From Methylocystis sp. ATCC 49242 (GTDB lineage Bacteria > Pseudomonadota > Alphaproteobacteria > Rhizobiales > Beijerinckiaceae): a stretch of 64,000 nucleotides of DNA. The translations under genes and the position numbers were made by a program. How positions within the stretch are numbered: position 1 is the first letter of the stretch; every line of letters starts with the position of its first letter. The stretch lies in NCBI RefSeq assembly GCF_000188155.2, contig NZ_KE124774.1, positions 1,308,356 through 1,372,355 on the forward strand, written 5' to 3'. This document shows, piece after piece, positions 17,496 to 24,216 of this stretch. The notes beneath the pieces are model-generated. The model had not been told where the DNA came from and did not search any database. It worked only from the letters and a program-made list of their open reading frames with translations.

Positions 17496-20105
17496 ATGGC
17501 TTCCCTCACAAGCTCCTTAACCGTCCGTCTCATTGACGATGTTTCAAAGCCCGCGCGCACCGTCTCCCAGGCGCTCAGGGACGCCGAGAAAGCGGCGGCG
17601 AATGTCGCGAAGGGAATGGGAAAGGCCGGATCAGACCCGTTCCGCCGCCAGCTCGCGAGCCTAAAATTGACTGGCGCCGAGCTGCGAGACGTGCGCCAGG
17701 AATGGTTGCTTTATGCGCGGGCGCAAAAGCAGGCGATGGGCGCGCAAGCGTGGTCGTCTAAGGGCCCCGCGATGATGCTCGCGAAGGAGAAGCAGATCCT
17801 CGCGGCGGCAAAGGCGTCCGTGCGCGAGCGGATAGCGTTGAACAAGGCCATCGCCGCATCTGCCACGCATGGCGTCGGCCGGTTCAGCGGTATCGGCGCG
17901 AAAGCGTCCGACTTTGCTTCATTCGCGCTTCCTGGTGCTGCGGGAATGATGGTCGGAATGGGAGGCGCGGCGGTTGCTGGCGCGGCGGTCGGCGGCGTCT
18001 CCACGGTCGCGATCAAAGAGGCGATCAGCCGCAACAAGGCGTTCGCGGAAATTCAGAAGAAGGTCACGCTCGACGCGGGCGATAGCTGGTCAACGCTCGA
18101 CCGCAAGATCGCGAAGGTTTCGACCTCGATCGGCAAGTCATATCAGGACGTGGCCGCGATCTTCGCGCAGGGCGGGCAGTCGGGCGTTGCCTATAAGGAT
18201 TTGGACGCCTTCGCCCTGCTTGGCGCGAAAGTATCGACCGCTTGGGACATTAGCGCCCGTGAGGCTGCGCAGATGCTGACCGAGGTGAGGGCGCAGACGG
18301 GCAAATCTATCGCAGACCTCGAAATCTTCGCCGACAAAGTGAACGGGCTTGGCGACGTGTCCGCCGCCGCAGAGCGTGACATCGGCGCCATGTCGCAGCG
18401 CGCCATGGCAGGCATGAAGGCGGCGGGCGTCGGCGAGAATGACGCCCTCGCGATGATGACCGCCCTCCGCGGCGTCGGGATGGAAACCGACGTGGCGGCG
18501 CGGTTTCTGACAGCGTTCACGTCGAAGCTTCGCACCGCGTCAACGCTCGGGAAAGGTGCGGCCGCTGCATTCAAGGAAATTGGACTGTCCGGCAAGCAAG
18601 TCGAAGAAGGAATGCAGACAAAGCCAATGGAGACGATGATTGATCTCCTTGAGCGCGTCGGAAAGGCGAAAAATTCCGTCGGAACCATGAAATCGCTGGT
18701 AGGCGCCGAATGGTGGGACGAAGCCACACGCATGCAGCAAGCGCTTCCCGAGATCATTCGCCTGCTCGATTATCTCGGCGGCGGAACGTGGCGCAAGTCG
18801 ATGCAAGGCGCCATGGATATCGAAACCGGGACGACCGAAGCGAAGCTCGAAAAGCTGAAGCAGTCGCTTCTGGATATCGCCGCGCAGGCCGCGAAGCCGG
18901 TTGTTCTCCCGTGGCTCGACAGCATCGCGGACAAATGGGCGGCGGCTGCAAACCGAATGCGCGCGGCGACCGAAGAGAGCGAGAAGGCCCGCTCCCGCGC
19001 CACGCCTGTCGGCGAGTCCGTGGTTGACTTGGAGAAGCGGCTGAAGATCAATCAGCCGCCGGCGGCTCCCGAGCCGCCCCGTCCCGTGTTTCAGCAATTG
19101 CCGCAAATATCTGTCAAGGCGAAGGACTGGGCGAAGAGCAAGGACGCTGGCCCGATGGGCGTCGCCGGCGGCATAAGCGCGAGCAACCTTCCGGCGTTTC
19201 GCAAGATGCAGGGAATACCGATCACGCTCGACGCCAGCGCACTCGACGCTGCGAAAGCGCAATTGGAACTGCCTGGCACGAAGATCACGGCGCAGCCGCC
19301 GCGCCAGCCCGGCGGCTACACGCACGGCCTGCGACATGCGCCGGTTGACAAAACGGGCGAAAATTCGGCTGCGGTTGCGGAGCGACCCGCGCCTGCCGAA
19401 AAGCCCGCGCCGGCCGCGCCCACCGTGCGCCCGCTGAGCCTCCGGGCGAAGGATGTGGAGCGCGTTCCGCCGGCGGCGCCTGTCATTACTCCACAAGCGA
19501 TCTTGCCACCAAAGCCCGCCCCGACGCTCGCCCCGCGCATGTTGCGCGAGGACGCGAAGGCGCGGCCGATCCCGGCGGCGCAAGCTCCTGCGGCGCAGGA
19601 GATGGTCGTCACTCCGAAAGTCGAGCCTGTCCCGCCGTTCACGCCGCAAGAGCTTCGCGTCACTCCCAAGGTCGAAGATATCCCGCCTATTCCTCCGCAG
19701 GAGATGGTCGTCACGCCCCGTGTAGATGTTGGGCCGCTCGACGCCTTCAAGGGATCGATTGAGGGGGCGTCCGATCGCTTCGCCGCACTCAACACGACAG
19801 TGACACCGCAAGTGGACGCATCGAGCGCAGAGGCGGCGAAGGGCGCAGCGGAAGGCGCGCGCACGGCGTTCGAGGGGCTGAACCTGTCCGTCGCGCCGCA
19901 TGTCGATACGGGCAGCGTAGACGCGGGAATCGGCAAGGTTCAAACCTTACTCGGGCTCCTTCACCAGGTCGGCGCGGCGGCGTCGGGGGCGACGGGCAAG
20001 GTCAACGCTTTGAGCGCGGCGGCTGGCGCCGCGTCGGCGAAGATCGGCACCATTCGGGCCGAGCAAAATCGCAACTTCACGGCGTCGGCGCAGAAGGGCG
20101 AATAG
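17496..20105 (+). CDS. Phage tail tape-measure protein (TP901-like)
   Basis: 869 aa from the ATG at 17496; an in-frame ATG at 17481 is an alternative. Residues 1-60 (SLTVRLIDDVSKPARTVSQA) and about 180-420 (FAEIQKKVTLDA, GQSGVAYKDLDAFALLGAKV, MGAMSQ-like and MKSLVGAEWWDEATRM) match the TP901 core of tape-measure proteins. A Gly/Ala-rich hydrophobic stretch lies at about 148-170. From about residue 500 the protein turns Pro-rich with repeated VTPKV units. Tape-measure length sets tail length in siphophages. It is odd here because no other tail gene is present. Confidence 0.8.
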   Translation: MASLTSSLTVRLIDDVSKPARTVSQALRDAEKAAANVAKGMGKAGSDPFRRQLASLKLTGAELRDVRQEWLLYARAQKQAMGAQAWSSKGPAMMLAKEKQILAAAKASVRERIALNKAIAASATHGVGRFSGIGAKASDFASFALPGAAGMMVGMGGAAVAGAAVGGVSTVAIKEAISRNKAFAEIQKKVTLDAGDSWSTLDRKIAKVSTSIGKSYQDVAAIFAQGGQSGVAYKDLDAFALLGAKVSTAWDISAREAAQMLTEVRAQTGKSIADLEIFADKVNGLGDVSAAAERDIGAMSQRAMAGMKAAGVGENDALAMMTALRGVGMETDVAARFLTAFTSKLRTASTLGKGAAAAFKEIGLSGKQVEEGMQTKPMETMIDLLERVGKAKNSVGTMKSLVGAEWWDEATRMQQALPEIIRLLDYLGGGTWRKSMQGAMDIETGTTEAKLEKLKQSLLDIAAQAAKPVVLPWLDSIADKWAAAANRMRAATEESEKARSRATPVGESVVDLEKRLKINQPPAAPEPPRPVFQQLPQISVKAKDWAKSKDAGPMGVAGGISASNLPAFRKMQGIPITLDASALDAAKAQLELPGTKITAQPPRQPGGYTHGLRHAPVDKTGENSAAVAERPAPAEKPAPAAPTVRPLSLRAKDVERVPPAAPVITPQAILPPKPAPTLAPRMLREDAKARPIPAAQAPAAQEMVVTPKVEPVPPFTPQELRVTPKVEDIPPIPPQEMVVTPRVDVGPLDAFKGSIEGASDRFAALNTTVTPQVDASSAEAAKGAAEGARTAFEGLNLSVAPHVDTGSVDAGIGKVQTLLGLLHQVGAAASGATGKVNALSAAAGAASAKIGTIRAEQNRNFTASAQKGE
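19594..19730 (+). repeat. In-gene repeats encoding PQE(M/L)xVTP(K/R)V units
   Basis: Three successive units of 16 to 17 codons (QEMVVTPKVEPVPPF, QELRVTPKVEDIPPI, QEMVVTPRVDVGPL) within the tape-measure gene, with weaker continuations (TTVTPQVD, LSVAPHVD). They probably arose by internal duplication and give an extended Pro-rich region. Confidence 0.7.
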
Positions 20106-20170
20106 GCAAAGTCCACTCCCCAATTTTGGGGAGTGAAAATCGTGGGGCCGCGACCTTCTTCGCCATCTGG

Positions 20171-20357
20171 ACGCCGCGCCCGGAAGCGCCGACGACCTTC
20201 GCAGCCTGTTCGCTGGACTTGCCGTCCTTAGCTTGTCGCAGGTCTGCGACAAGCTTTTCTTGCCCTCGCCCGAATTGCTTTCCGGCTTCGACCTGCCTTT
20301 TCTTCGCGTCTTCGGCGAAGAGTTTTTCGAGATCGAGGGCGATGAGGGCAAGCTGGC
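20171..20357 (-). pseudogene. ParB-type HTH protein fragment, copy 1
   Basis: The minus strand reads RQLALIALDLEKLFAEDAKK, a variable middle, then EQAAKVVGASGRGVQMAKKV, resembling the central HTH-containing part of ParB-like partition proteins. There is no start codon in frame and no N-terminal ParB domain. It begins 3 bp past the XRE repressor stop on the same strand. Its ends are nearly identical to two other fragments at 22825-22954 and 22966-23147. Confidence 0.55.
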
Positions 20358-20359
20358 GT

Positions 20360-20614
20360 TCATTCCGCCTTCTTCAGCCTCACGCCTGGCCCGCCGCCAT
20401 TTTCGGCAATGAACTCGACCCCCGCCGCCTCAAGGGCGGCGCGGACCTTGTTCATTGCTTCTGCGCTAACGCCTTGGCCGACCGAAACGCCAGGCCGCAC
20501 GCCCATAACTCGCTTCAACGTCTCAACCGAAACGCCAGCGCGCTCGGCCAATTCCGGCTGAGATAGGCTCAGCATGGCTATCGCTCCCCGAATTTGAGAA
20601 GGCGTTGGGCTCAT
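20360..20614 (-). CDS. XRE-family repressor-like regulator
   Basis: 84 aa. Residues 9-45 form an XRE HTH (AIAMLSLSQPELAERAGVSV then ETLKRVMG), followed by a short domain seen in alphaproteobacterial phage regulators (KVRAALEAAGVEFIAENGGG, GVRLKKAE). It is transcribed away from the operon that begins at 20737 and shares a promoter region containing direct repeats. Its likely job is control of that operon and its own gene. Confidence 0.8.
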   Translation of the reverse strand: MSPTPSQIRGAIAMLSLSQPELAERAGVSVETLKRVMGVRPGVSVGQGVSAEAMNKVRAALEAAGVEFIAENGGGPGVRLKKAE

Positions 20615-20633
20615 CTTTTTGACACCATCCGGG

Positions 20634-20669
20634 TTGACAGATTTAGGTCTATCGCTTACACATTTAGGT
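20634..20669 (+). promoter_or_regulatory. Promoter with overlapping operator repeats
   Basis: A consensus -35 box TTGACA at 20634-20639 is 17 bp from TACACA at 20657-20662. The octamer ATTTAGGT occurs at 20641 and 20662, 21 bp (two helical turns) apart, overlapping the spacer and -10. This suits dimers of the adjacent XRE protein repressing the rightward operon. Confidence 0.6.
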
Positions 20670-20736
20670 ATACCCGCTTAGGGCCATCCACACAACGCGG
20701 AAACCACCATTTCCGCGAACGGGAAAGGCTTGCTCA

Positions 20737-20862
20737 ATGCCTTGGAAAGTCACAGCCGAACTTCTCTTCCTCGCCCCATTCGCCGCCTTGTGGCTGGCCT
20801 TTGTCGCCCATGAGGCGAGCAAGGCCGTTTCCGCGATCCGGGGAGGCCGCCGCCATGGCTGA
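20737..20862 (+). CDS. 41-aa membrane peptide, first gene of second operon
   Basis: MPWKVTAELLFLAPFAALWL continues AFVAHEASKAVSAIRGGRRHG: one transmembrane helix with a basic tail. Its stop overlaps the next start (ATG at 20855). The coupling and the promoter upstream support it; no function known. Confidence 0.5.
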   Translation: MPWKVTAELLFLAPFAALWLAFVAHEASKAVSAIRGGRRHG

Positions 20863-21127
20863 CCCGATCTTTGCGGCCATCGCCGAGTGGGAGCGCCTCG
20901 AAGCGCTTCACATTGAAGCAATCAATGCGGCGGACGCAATCGACGACGAAGACAGCGCCGAATTTGCCGCGGCGGAGGCGGTTCTCGAAGTTCGCCCGCA
21001 GACGGTCGCGGGGGCGCTGGCGCTCCTGCGCTTCATTGCGACGATCGAGCAGGACTACCTCGGCAATGAGTGGAAGAAGGGCGACGCCATTCGCGCCTGC
21101 GCCGATCTGATCGAGGCGGCGCCATGA
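20855..21127 (+). CDS. Small acidic element protein
   Basis: 90 aa from the ATG at 20855, acidic and helical (ADPIFAAIAEWERLEALHIE ... DYLGNEWKKGDAIRACADLI). The pattern is common for small ORFs upstream of RepA-like ATPases in rhizobial and methylotroph prophages, where it is annotated as hypothetical. Coupled on both sides by overlaps. Confidence 0.55.
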   Translation: MADPIFAAIAEWERLEALHIEAINAADAIDDEDSAEFAAAEAVLEVRPQTVAGALALLRFIATIEQDYLGNEWKKGDAIRACADLIEAAP

Positions 21128-21264
21128 GCCAGCGCCTATTTGTCGAACTGGACGGCAACCTCCGCCACCGCCTCGAAGCCGTGGTCGATATGCTGATTGA
21201 CCTTCTCGACCAGTTGGACGGCGACCCAGACCTGGAAGACGACGACGCGGAGGAAGTCGCTTGA
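21124..21264 (+). CDS. 46-aa acidic protein
   Basis: MSQRLFVELDGNLRHRLEAV continuing with a Leu/Asp-rich helix and an acidic end (DLEDDDAEEVA). Starts at an ATGA overlap and ends in a TTGA overlap with the ATPase start. No family recognised. Confidence 0.5.
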   Translation: MSQRLFVELDGNLRHRLEAVVDMLIDLLDQLDGDPDLEDDDAEEVA

Positions 21265-22379
21265 CCGTTGACCCCGCAATTCTCGCGGCCGCCGCCGCCG
21301 AATATCACGAGCAACGCGGCGACCGGTCGCGCATCGTCGTCGGGCTTCCAGCCGCGCCACAAGTCGAACTGGTCCGCGCCGACGCAATCGAGCCCGAGCC
21401 CATTCGTTGGCTCTGGCCCGGCTGGATGGCGAAGGGCAAGCTGCACATCATCGGCGGCTCGCCCGGCGCCGGAAAGACGACCATCTGCCTGCGGATGGGG
21501 GCGACTGTTTCGAAGGGCGGCGCATGGCCCGACGGCTCACACGCGCCCATTGGCAACGTCGTCATCTGGTCCGGCGAGGATGACCCCGCCGACACTCTTG
21601 TTCCCCGCCTGATCGCCTCGGGCGCGGATATGCGGCGCATCTTCTTCGTCGGCGGCGTCTACAGCGGCGATATCGCCCGCGCCTTCGACCCTTCCCGCGA
21701 CATTGGCCCCTTGCAGGCGGCGATCGAACGGGCGGGAGGCGCGGCGTTGATAATCGTGGACCCTATCGTGAACGCCGTGACCGGCGACAGCCACAAAAGC
21801 ACGGAAACGAGGCGCGGGCTTCAGCCGCTCGTGGACCTTGCGGCGGCGACGGACGCGGCCCTGATCGGGGTGACGCATGTCGCGAAAGGCTCGGCGGGAC
21901 GGGAGCCCCTGGAGCGCCTCTCCGGCTCGCTGGCCTTCGGCGCCGTGGCGCGAATTGTCCTGATGGCGGCGAAGAAGGCAGAGGACGACGGGCCAGCGCC
22001 GCGCATCGTCTGTCGCGTAAAATCGAACATCGGCCCCGACGGCAATGGCTTCACTTATGAAATCTGCCAGACGGGCATCGTCGGGCATCCGGGCGTCGAA
22101 ACCTCCTATGTCGAATGGGGCGAGGCGGTGAAGGGAAGCCCGCGCGAGCTGCTTGGCGAGCCCGACGGCGACAAGGGGCGCGCCGAAAGCGACGCCGAGA
22201 CGTTCCTGAAGGCGTTGCTTGCCGACGGGCCGATGGCGGCGAAGGACGTGAAGGAAGCCGCCGAGGCGAATGGGCTGGCGTGGCGGACAGTGAGGCGGGC
22301 GCAGAAGGCGCTTGGCGTGAAGGTGGCCCGCTCTGGATTCGGACCGGAAGGGCAATGGACGTGGAGCCTTCAACCATAG
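21261..22379 (+). CDS. RepA-like AAA_25 ATPase (second replication ATPase)
   Basis: 372 aa from a TTG at 21261 overlapping the previous stop. Walker A GGSPGAGKTTICLRM, Walker B-like GGAALIIVDPIVNAV, and the VTHVAKGSAGREPLERLSGS region identify the AAA_25/RepA-type hexameric helicase family. The C-terminus (MAAKDVKEAAEANGLAWRTV) is a winged-helix seen in such proteins. It lacks the prim-pol domain of the ATPase at 11904. An iteron-like array overlaps its stop codon. Confidence 0.85.
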   Translation: MTVDPAILAAAAAEYHEQRGDRSRIVVGLPAAPQVELVRADAIEPEPIRWLWPGWMAKGKLHIIGGSPGAGKTTICLRMGATVSKGGAWPDGSHAPIGNVVIWSGEDDPADTLVPRLIASGADMRRIFFVGGVYSGDIARAFDPSRDIGPLQAAIERAGGAALIIVDPIVNAVTGDSHKSTETRRGLQPLVDLAAATDAALIGVTHVAKGSAGREPLERLSGSLAFGAVARIVLMAAKKAEDDGPAPRIVCRVKSNIGPDGNGFTYEICQTGIVGHPGVETSYVEWGEAVKGSPRELLGEPDGDKGRAESDAETFLKALLADGPMAAKDVKEAAEANGLAWRTVRRAQKALGVKVARSGFGPEGQWTWSLQP

Positions 22380-22495
22380 GTGGCCAAAGATGGCCACGCG
22401 AAAAACCTGGCCACCTATGGCCACCTATGAGCGAGACCACCAAAGATGGCCATAGGTGGCCAAAAAAAGAGATAGACGGCTTTGGCCACCTATGG
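22374..22495. repeat. Iteron-like array 2, candidate second origin
   Basis: The 12-13-mer TGGCCACCTATGG occurs at 22408, 22418 (overlapping) and 22483, and its complement CCATAGGTGGCCA at 22374 and 22450; extra TGGCCA cores lie at 22381 and 22391. The sequence differs entirely from array 1. It starts in the stop codon of the AAA_25 gene, so protein and array probably form one replication unit. Confidence 0.7.
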
Positions 22496-22525
22496 GCCGG
22501 AGGCTCAACCAGAGGACAATAGACG

Positions 22526-22675
22526 ATGACCATTCACGATAAGACCGTGCTCGAGCTGGCCGCGTTATTGTGGCGAATCCGGCTCGCCGGATGGGCACTT
22601 AAAGTCGGGACGCGCACCATATCCGCAGGCCGGGCGCTCGTGGCGCTCGGGGAGCGGCTCACCCCGAGGACGTGA
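22526..22675 (+). CDS. 49-aa hypothetical protein
   Basis: MTIHDKTVLELAALLWRIRL continues AGWALKVGTRTISAGRALVALGERLTPRT, an amphipathic helical protein. GAGGAC upstream. It ends 3 bp before the next ATG, implying an operon. Confidence 0.45.
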   Translation: MTIHDKTVLELAALLWRIRLAGWALKVGTRTISAGRALVALGERLTPRT

Positions 22676-22678
22676 GAC

Positions 22679-22960
22679 ATGGCGACGCCCGCTGGCGGAT
22701 ATGACCGGGCCGCGATCCTCCGCGACGCTCACAAGCGCTACAGGGACGGCAAGCGCCTCGGGCTCGGGTGGAGCTGGTCGCAATGCCTCTCGACAGCATG
22801 GGCGGCGGCAAAGCAACGGCGGGCCCTCGCCGAAGACGCGAAGAAAAGGCAGGGACAGCGGAATGACCTGAAGCCGCAGAACATTCGCGCAGACCTGCGC
22901 AAAAGTTCTGACCGCAGCAATCGTTCTGACGAACAGGCTGCGAAGGTCGTCGCCACCTGA
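22679..22960 (+). CDS. Small element protein with fused ParB-like fragment (copy 2)
   Basis: 93 aa. Residues 1-49 (YDRAAILRDAHKRYRDGKRL, GWSWSQCLSTAWAAAK) form a small conserved phage-type protein. From about residue 50 the frame runs into AEDAKKRQGQRNDLKPQNIR and ends EQAAKVVAT, the ParB-like fragment present in two other copies. The junction looks like an insertion or recombination that replaced the original C-terminus. Confidence 0.55.
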   Translation: MATPAGGYDRAAILRDAHKRYRDGKRLGLGWSWSQCLSTAWAAAKQRRALAEDAKKRQGQRNDLKPQNIRADLRKSSDRSNRSDEQAAKVVAT

Positions 22961-22965
22961 GCGCC

Positions 22966-23147
22966 GGCCAGCTTGCCCTCATCGCGCTCGATCTCGAAAA
23001 ACTCTTCGCCGAAGACGCGAAGAAAAGGCAGGGACAGCGGAATGACCTGAAGCCGCATAACATTCGGGCAGATCTGCCCAGAAGTTCAGAGGCGGACCGT
23101 CCACGCGAACAGGCTGCGAAGGTCGTCGGCGCTTCCGGGCGCGGCGT
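22966..23147 (+). pseudogene. ParB-type HTH protein fragment, copy 3
   Basis: Reads QLALIALDLEKLFAEDAKKR, a middle close to copy 2, then EQAAKVVGASGRGV, and stops soon after at 23180. No start codon; upstream codons are in a different frame from copy 2. Most complete of the plus-strand fragments and near-identical at its ends to copy 1. Confidence 0.55.
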
Positions 23148-23224
23148 GAGTTGCCTTGCGGATTGCGGCTTGCCTGTTTAGGTTGAGCAAACGCCGGCGT
23201 CGTCCATTCGCCGGAACACGAGAG

Positions 23225-23260
23225 CCCCGCGACCACGGATGAACTGGCGCGGGGTTTTTT
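23225..23260 (+). terminator. Rho-independent terminator
   Basis: CCCCGCG (23225-23231) pairs with CGCGGGG (23248-23254) and is followed by six T. It ends transcripts of the second element operon before the GcrA-C-like gene. Confidence 0.75.
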
Positions 23261-23277
23261 CTATCGAGGGCCTCGAT

Positions 23278-23547
23278 ATGATCGGCGTTCCCTTCCTCGA
23301 TCTGAAGCACGGCCAGTGCAAGTTCGCCCTGGGGAGCATTGACGATCCGCCGGCGCTCTTCTGTGGCGAGGCTTCCGCCACGGGCTCGCCCTACTGCGCG
23401 GCGCATCATGCCATCTGCTATCCGCCCAGGGCGAAGAATGAGAGGGGCGGGCGCGGAGAGAAACATTTACCGCGAATTACCCCCGCGTGCTTCCCCCATG
23501 CTTCCCCGAAAAGGAAAGGGCTCGGCGGTTTTTCGCCAAGCCCTTGA
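23278..23547 (+). CDS. GcrA C-terminal-domain-like small protein
   Basis: 89 aa from the ATG at 23278. HGQCKFALGSIDD, then FCGEASATGSPYCAAHHAIC, matches the C-terminal signature of GcrA family cell-cycle regulators (CRWPxGDP ... FCGxxxxxGxxYCxxHxxxAY). The N-terminal DNA-binding HTH of GcrA is absent. In GcrA the C-terminal part contacts sigma-70, so this protein may touch host RNA polymerase; that is inference. Its last third runs through the arm-site repeats and is probably not conserved. Confidence 0.6.
   Translation: MIGVPFLDLKHGQCKFALGSIDDPPALFCGEASATGSPYCAAHHAICYPPRAKNERGGRGEKHLPRITPACFPHASPKRKGLGGFSPSP
23466..23507. promoter_or_regulatory. Right arm-type integrase binding sites (probable)
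   Basis: TTTACCGCGAATT at 23466-23478 and TGCTTCCCCCATGCTTCCCC at 23488-23507 repeat the left-end sequences exactly and in the same orientation, 46 bp inside attR. They overlap the 3' part of the GcrA-C-like frame. Confidence 0.6.
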
Positions 23548-23552
23548 TTTTT
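23516..23552. terminator. Hairpin terminator at right end, usable from both strands
   Basis: AAGGGCTCGGCG (23516-23527) pairs with CGCCAAGCCCTT (23534-23545) with one mismatch; T-run on the plus side, and T-rich sequence also on the minus side. It would end the plus-strand GcrA-C-like transcript and the minus-strand tRNA-Val transcript. Confidence 0.7.
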
Positions 23553-23628
<76 letters not shown>

Positions 23629-23907
23629 CAGAGCCGCTGAACGGCTCGAGCGCCCCGCATATACTGGCGATTCTGGCGGCGCGCAAGCGCCAACGGCGCT
23701 GGTCGTCGAAATTCCTGTTTTCCCGGGGCGATCGGCCGGAGTAGGGGCCCCCGCCGGCTCAATTGTTAGCGAATCGTAAAATTTCGGCCGACGGCGCGTG
23801 AAAGATTTGTGACGCGCGACGATTTCTCTCCTTGCGGGCCACGATGGTTGTGGCATGCTTGGCTATGCCCTCGCTCGACGAGAGGAGAGCTACAAAGGAG
23901 GTTTCGC

Positions 23908-24087
23908 ATGTCCTTGCAAGGTCATATCGTCGAACTCCAACGCCGCCACGAGGCGCTCAAGAAGGAAATCGAGAAGGAACAGCTCCACCCCCACGCGGAC
24001 GAAACCAAGATCCTGGAGCTGAAGCGGAAGAAGTTGCAGATAAAGGATGAACTGGCCAAATTGGCGGTCAGTGAAACGCGACACTGA
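23908..24087 (+). CDS. YdcH family (DUF465) small protein
   Basis: 59 aa from the ATG at 23908 with AAAGGAGG upstream. SLQGHIVELQRRHEALKKEI and the later LELKRKKLQIKDELAKL match DUF465: two antiparallel helices with conserved RH and KKxKLxLKDE. Cytoplasmic; molecular role unknown in the family. A second DUF465 gene lies at 25755, on the other side of selO. Confidence 0.85.
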   Translation: MSLQGHIVELQRRHEALKKEIEKEQLHPHADETKILELKRKKLQIKDELAKLAVSETRH

Positions 24088-24216
24088 AGCGATCACTGTA
24101 TCATCCCGACGACCCACGAGGGTCAACGGCAGCCATGGGCGGAGAGCGATCTCCGCCTTATTTTTTGGCGCATAGCTTGCTCCTTGCTCGCGCCAGATCA
24201 AAGAGACCGCAGCCCC

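Noticed and set aside
20634..20669. attachment site of a second nested element
   Set aside because: No copy of the 55-bp att core or arm repeats is found between the two ends, so no internal junction is visible; the repeats here fit an operator.
22374..22495. CRISPR array after the AAA_25 gene
   Set aside because: 12-13-bp repeats overlap each other and occur in both orientations with irregular spacing.
23148..23224. Possible continuation of ParB-like copy 3 into a gene
   Set aside because: Frame stops at 23180 and loses similarity after GASGRGV.
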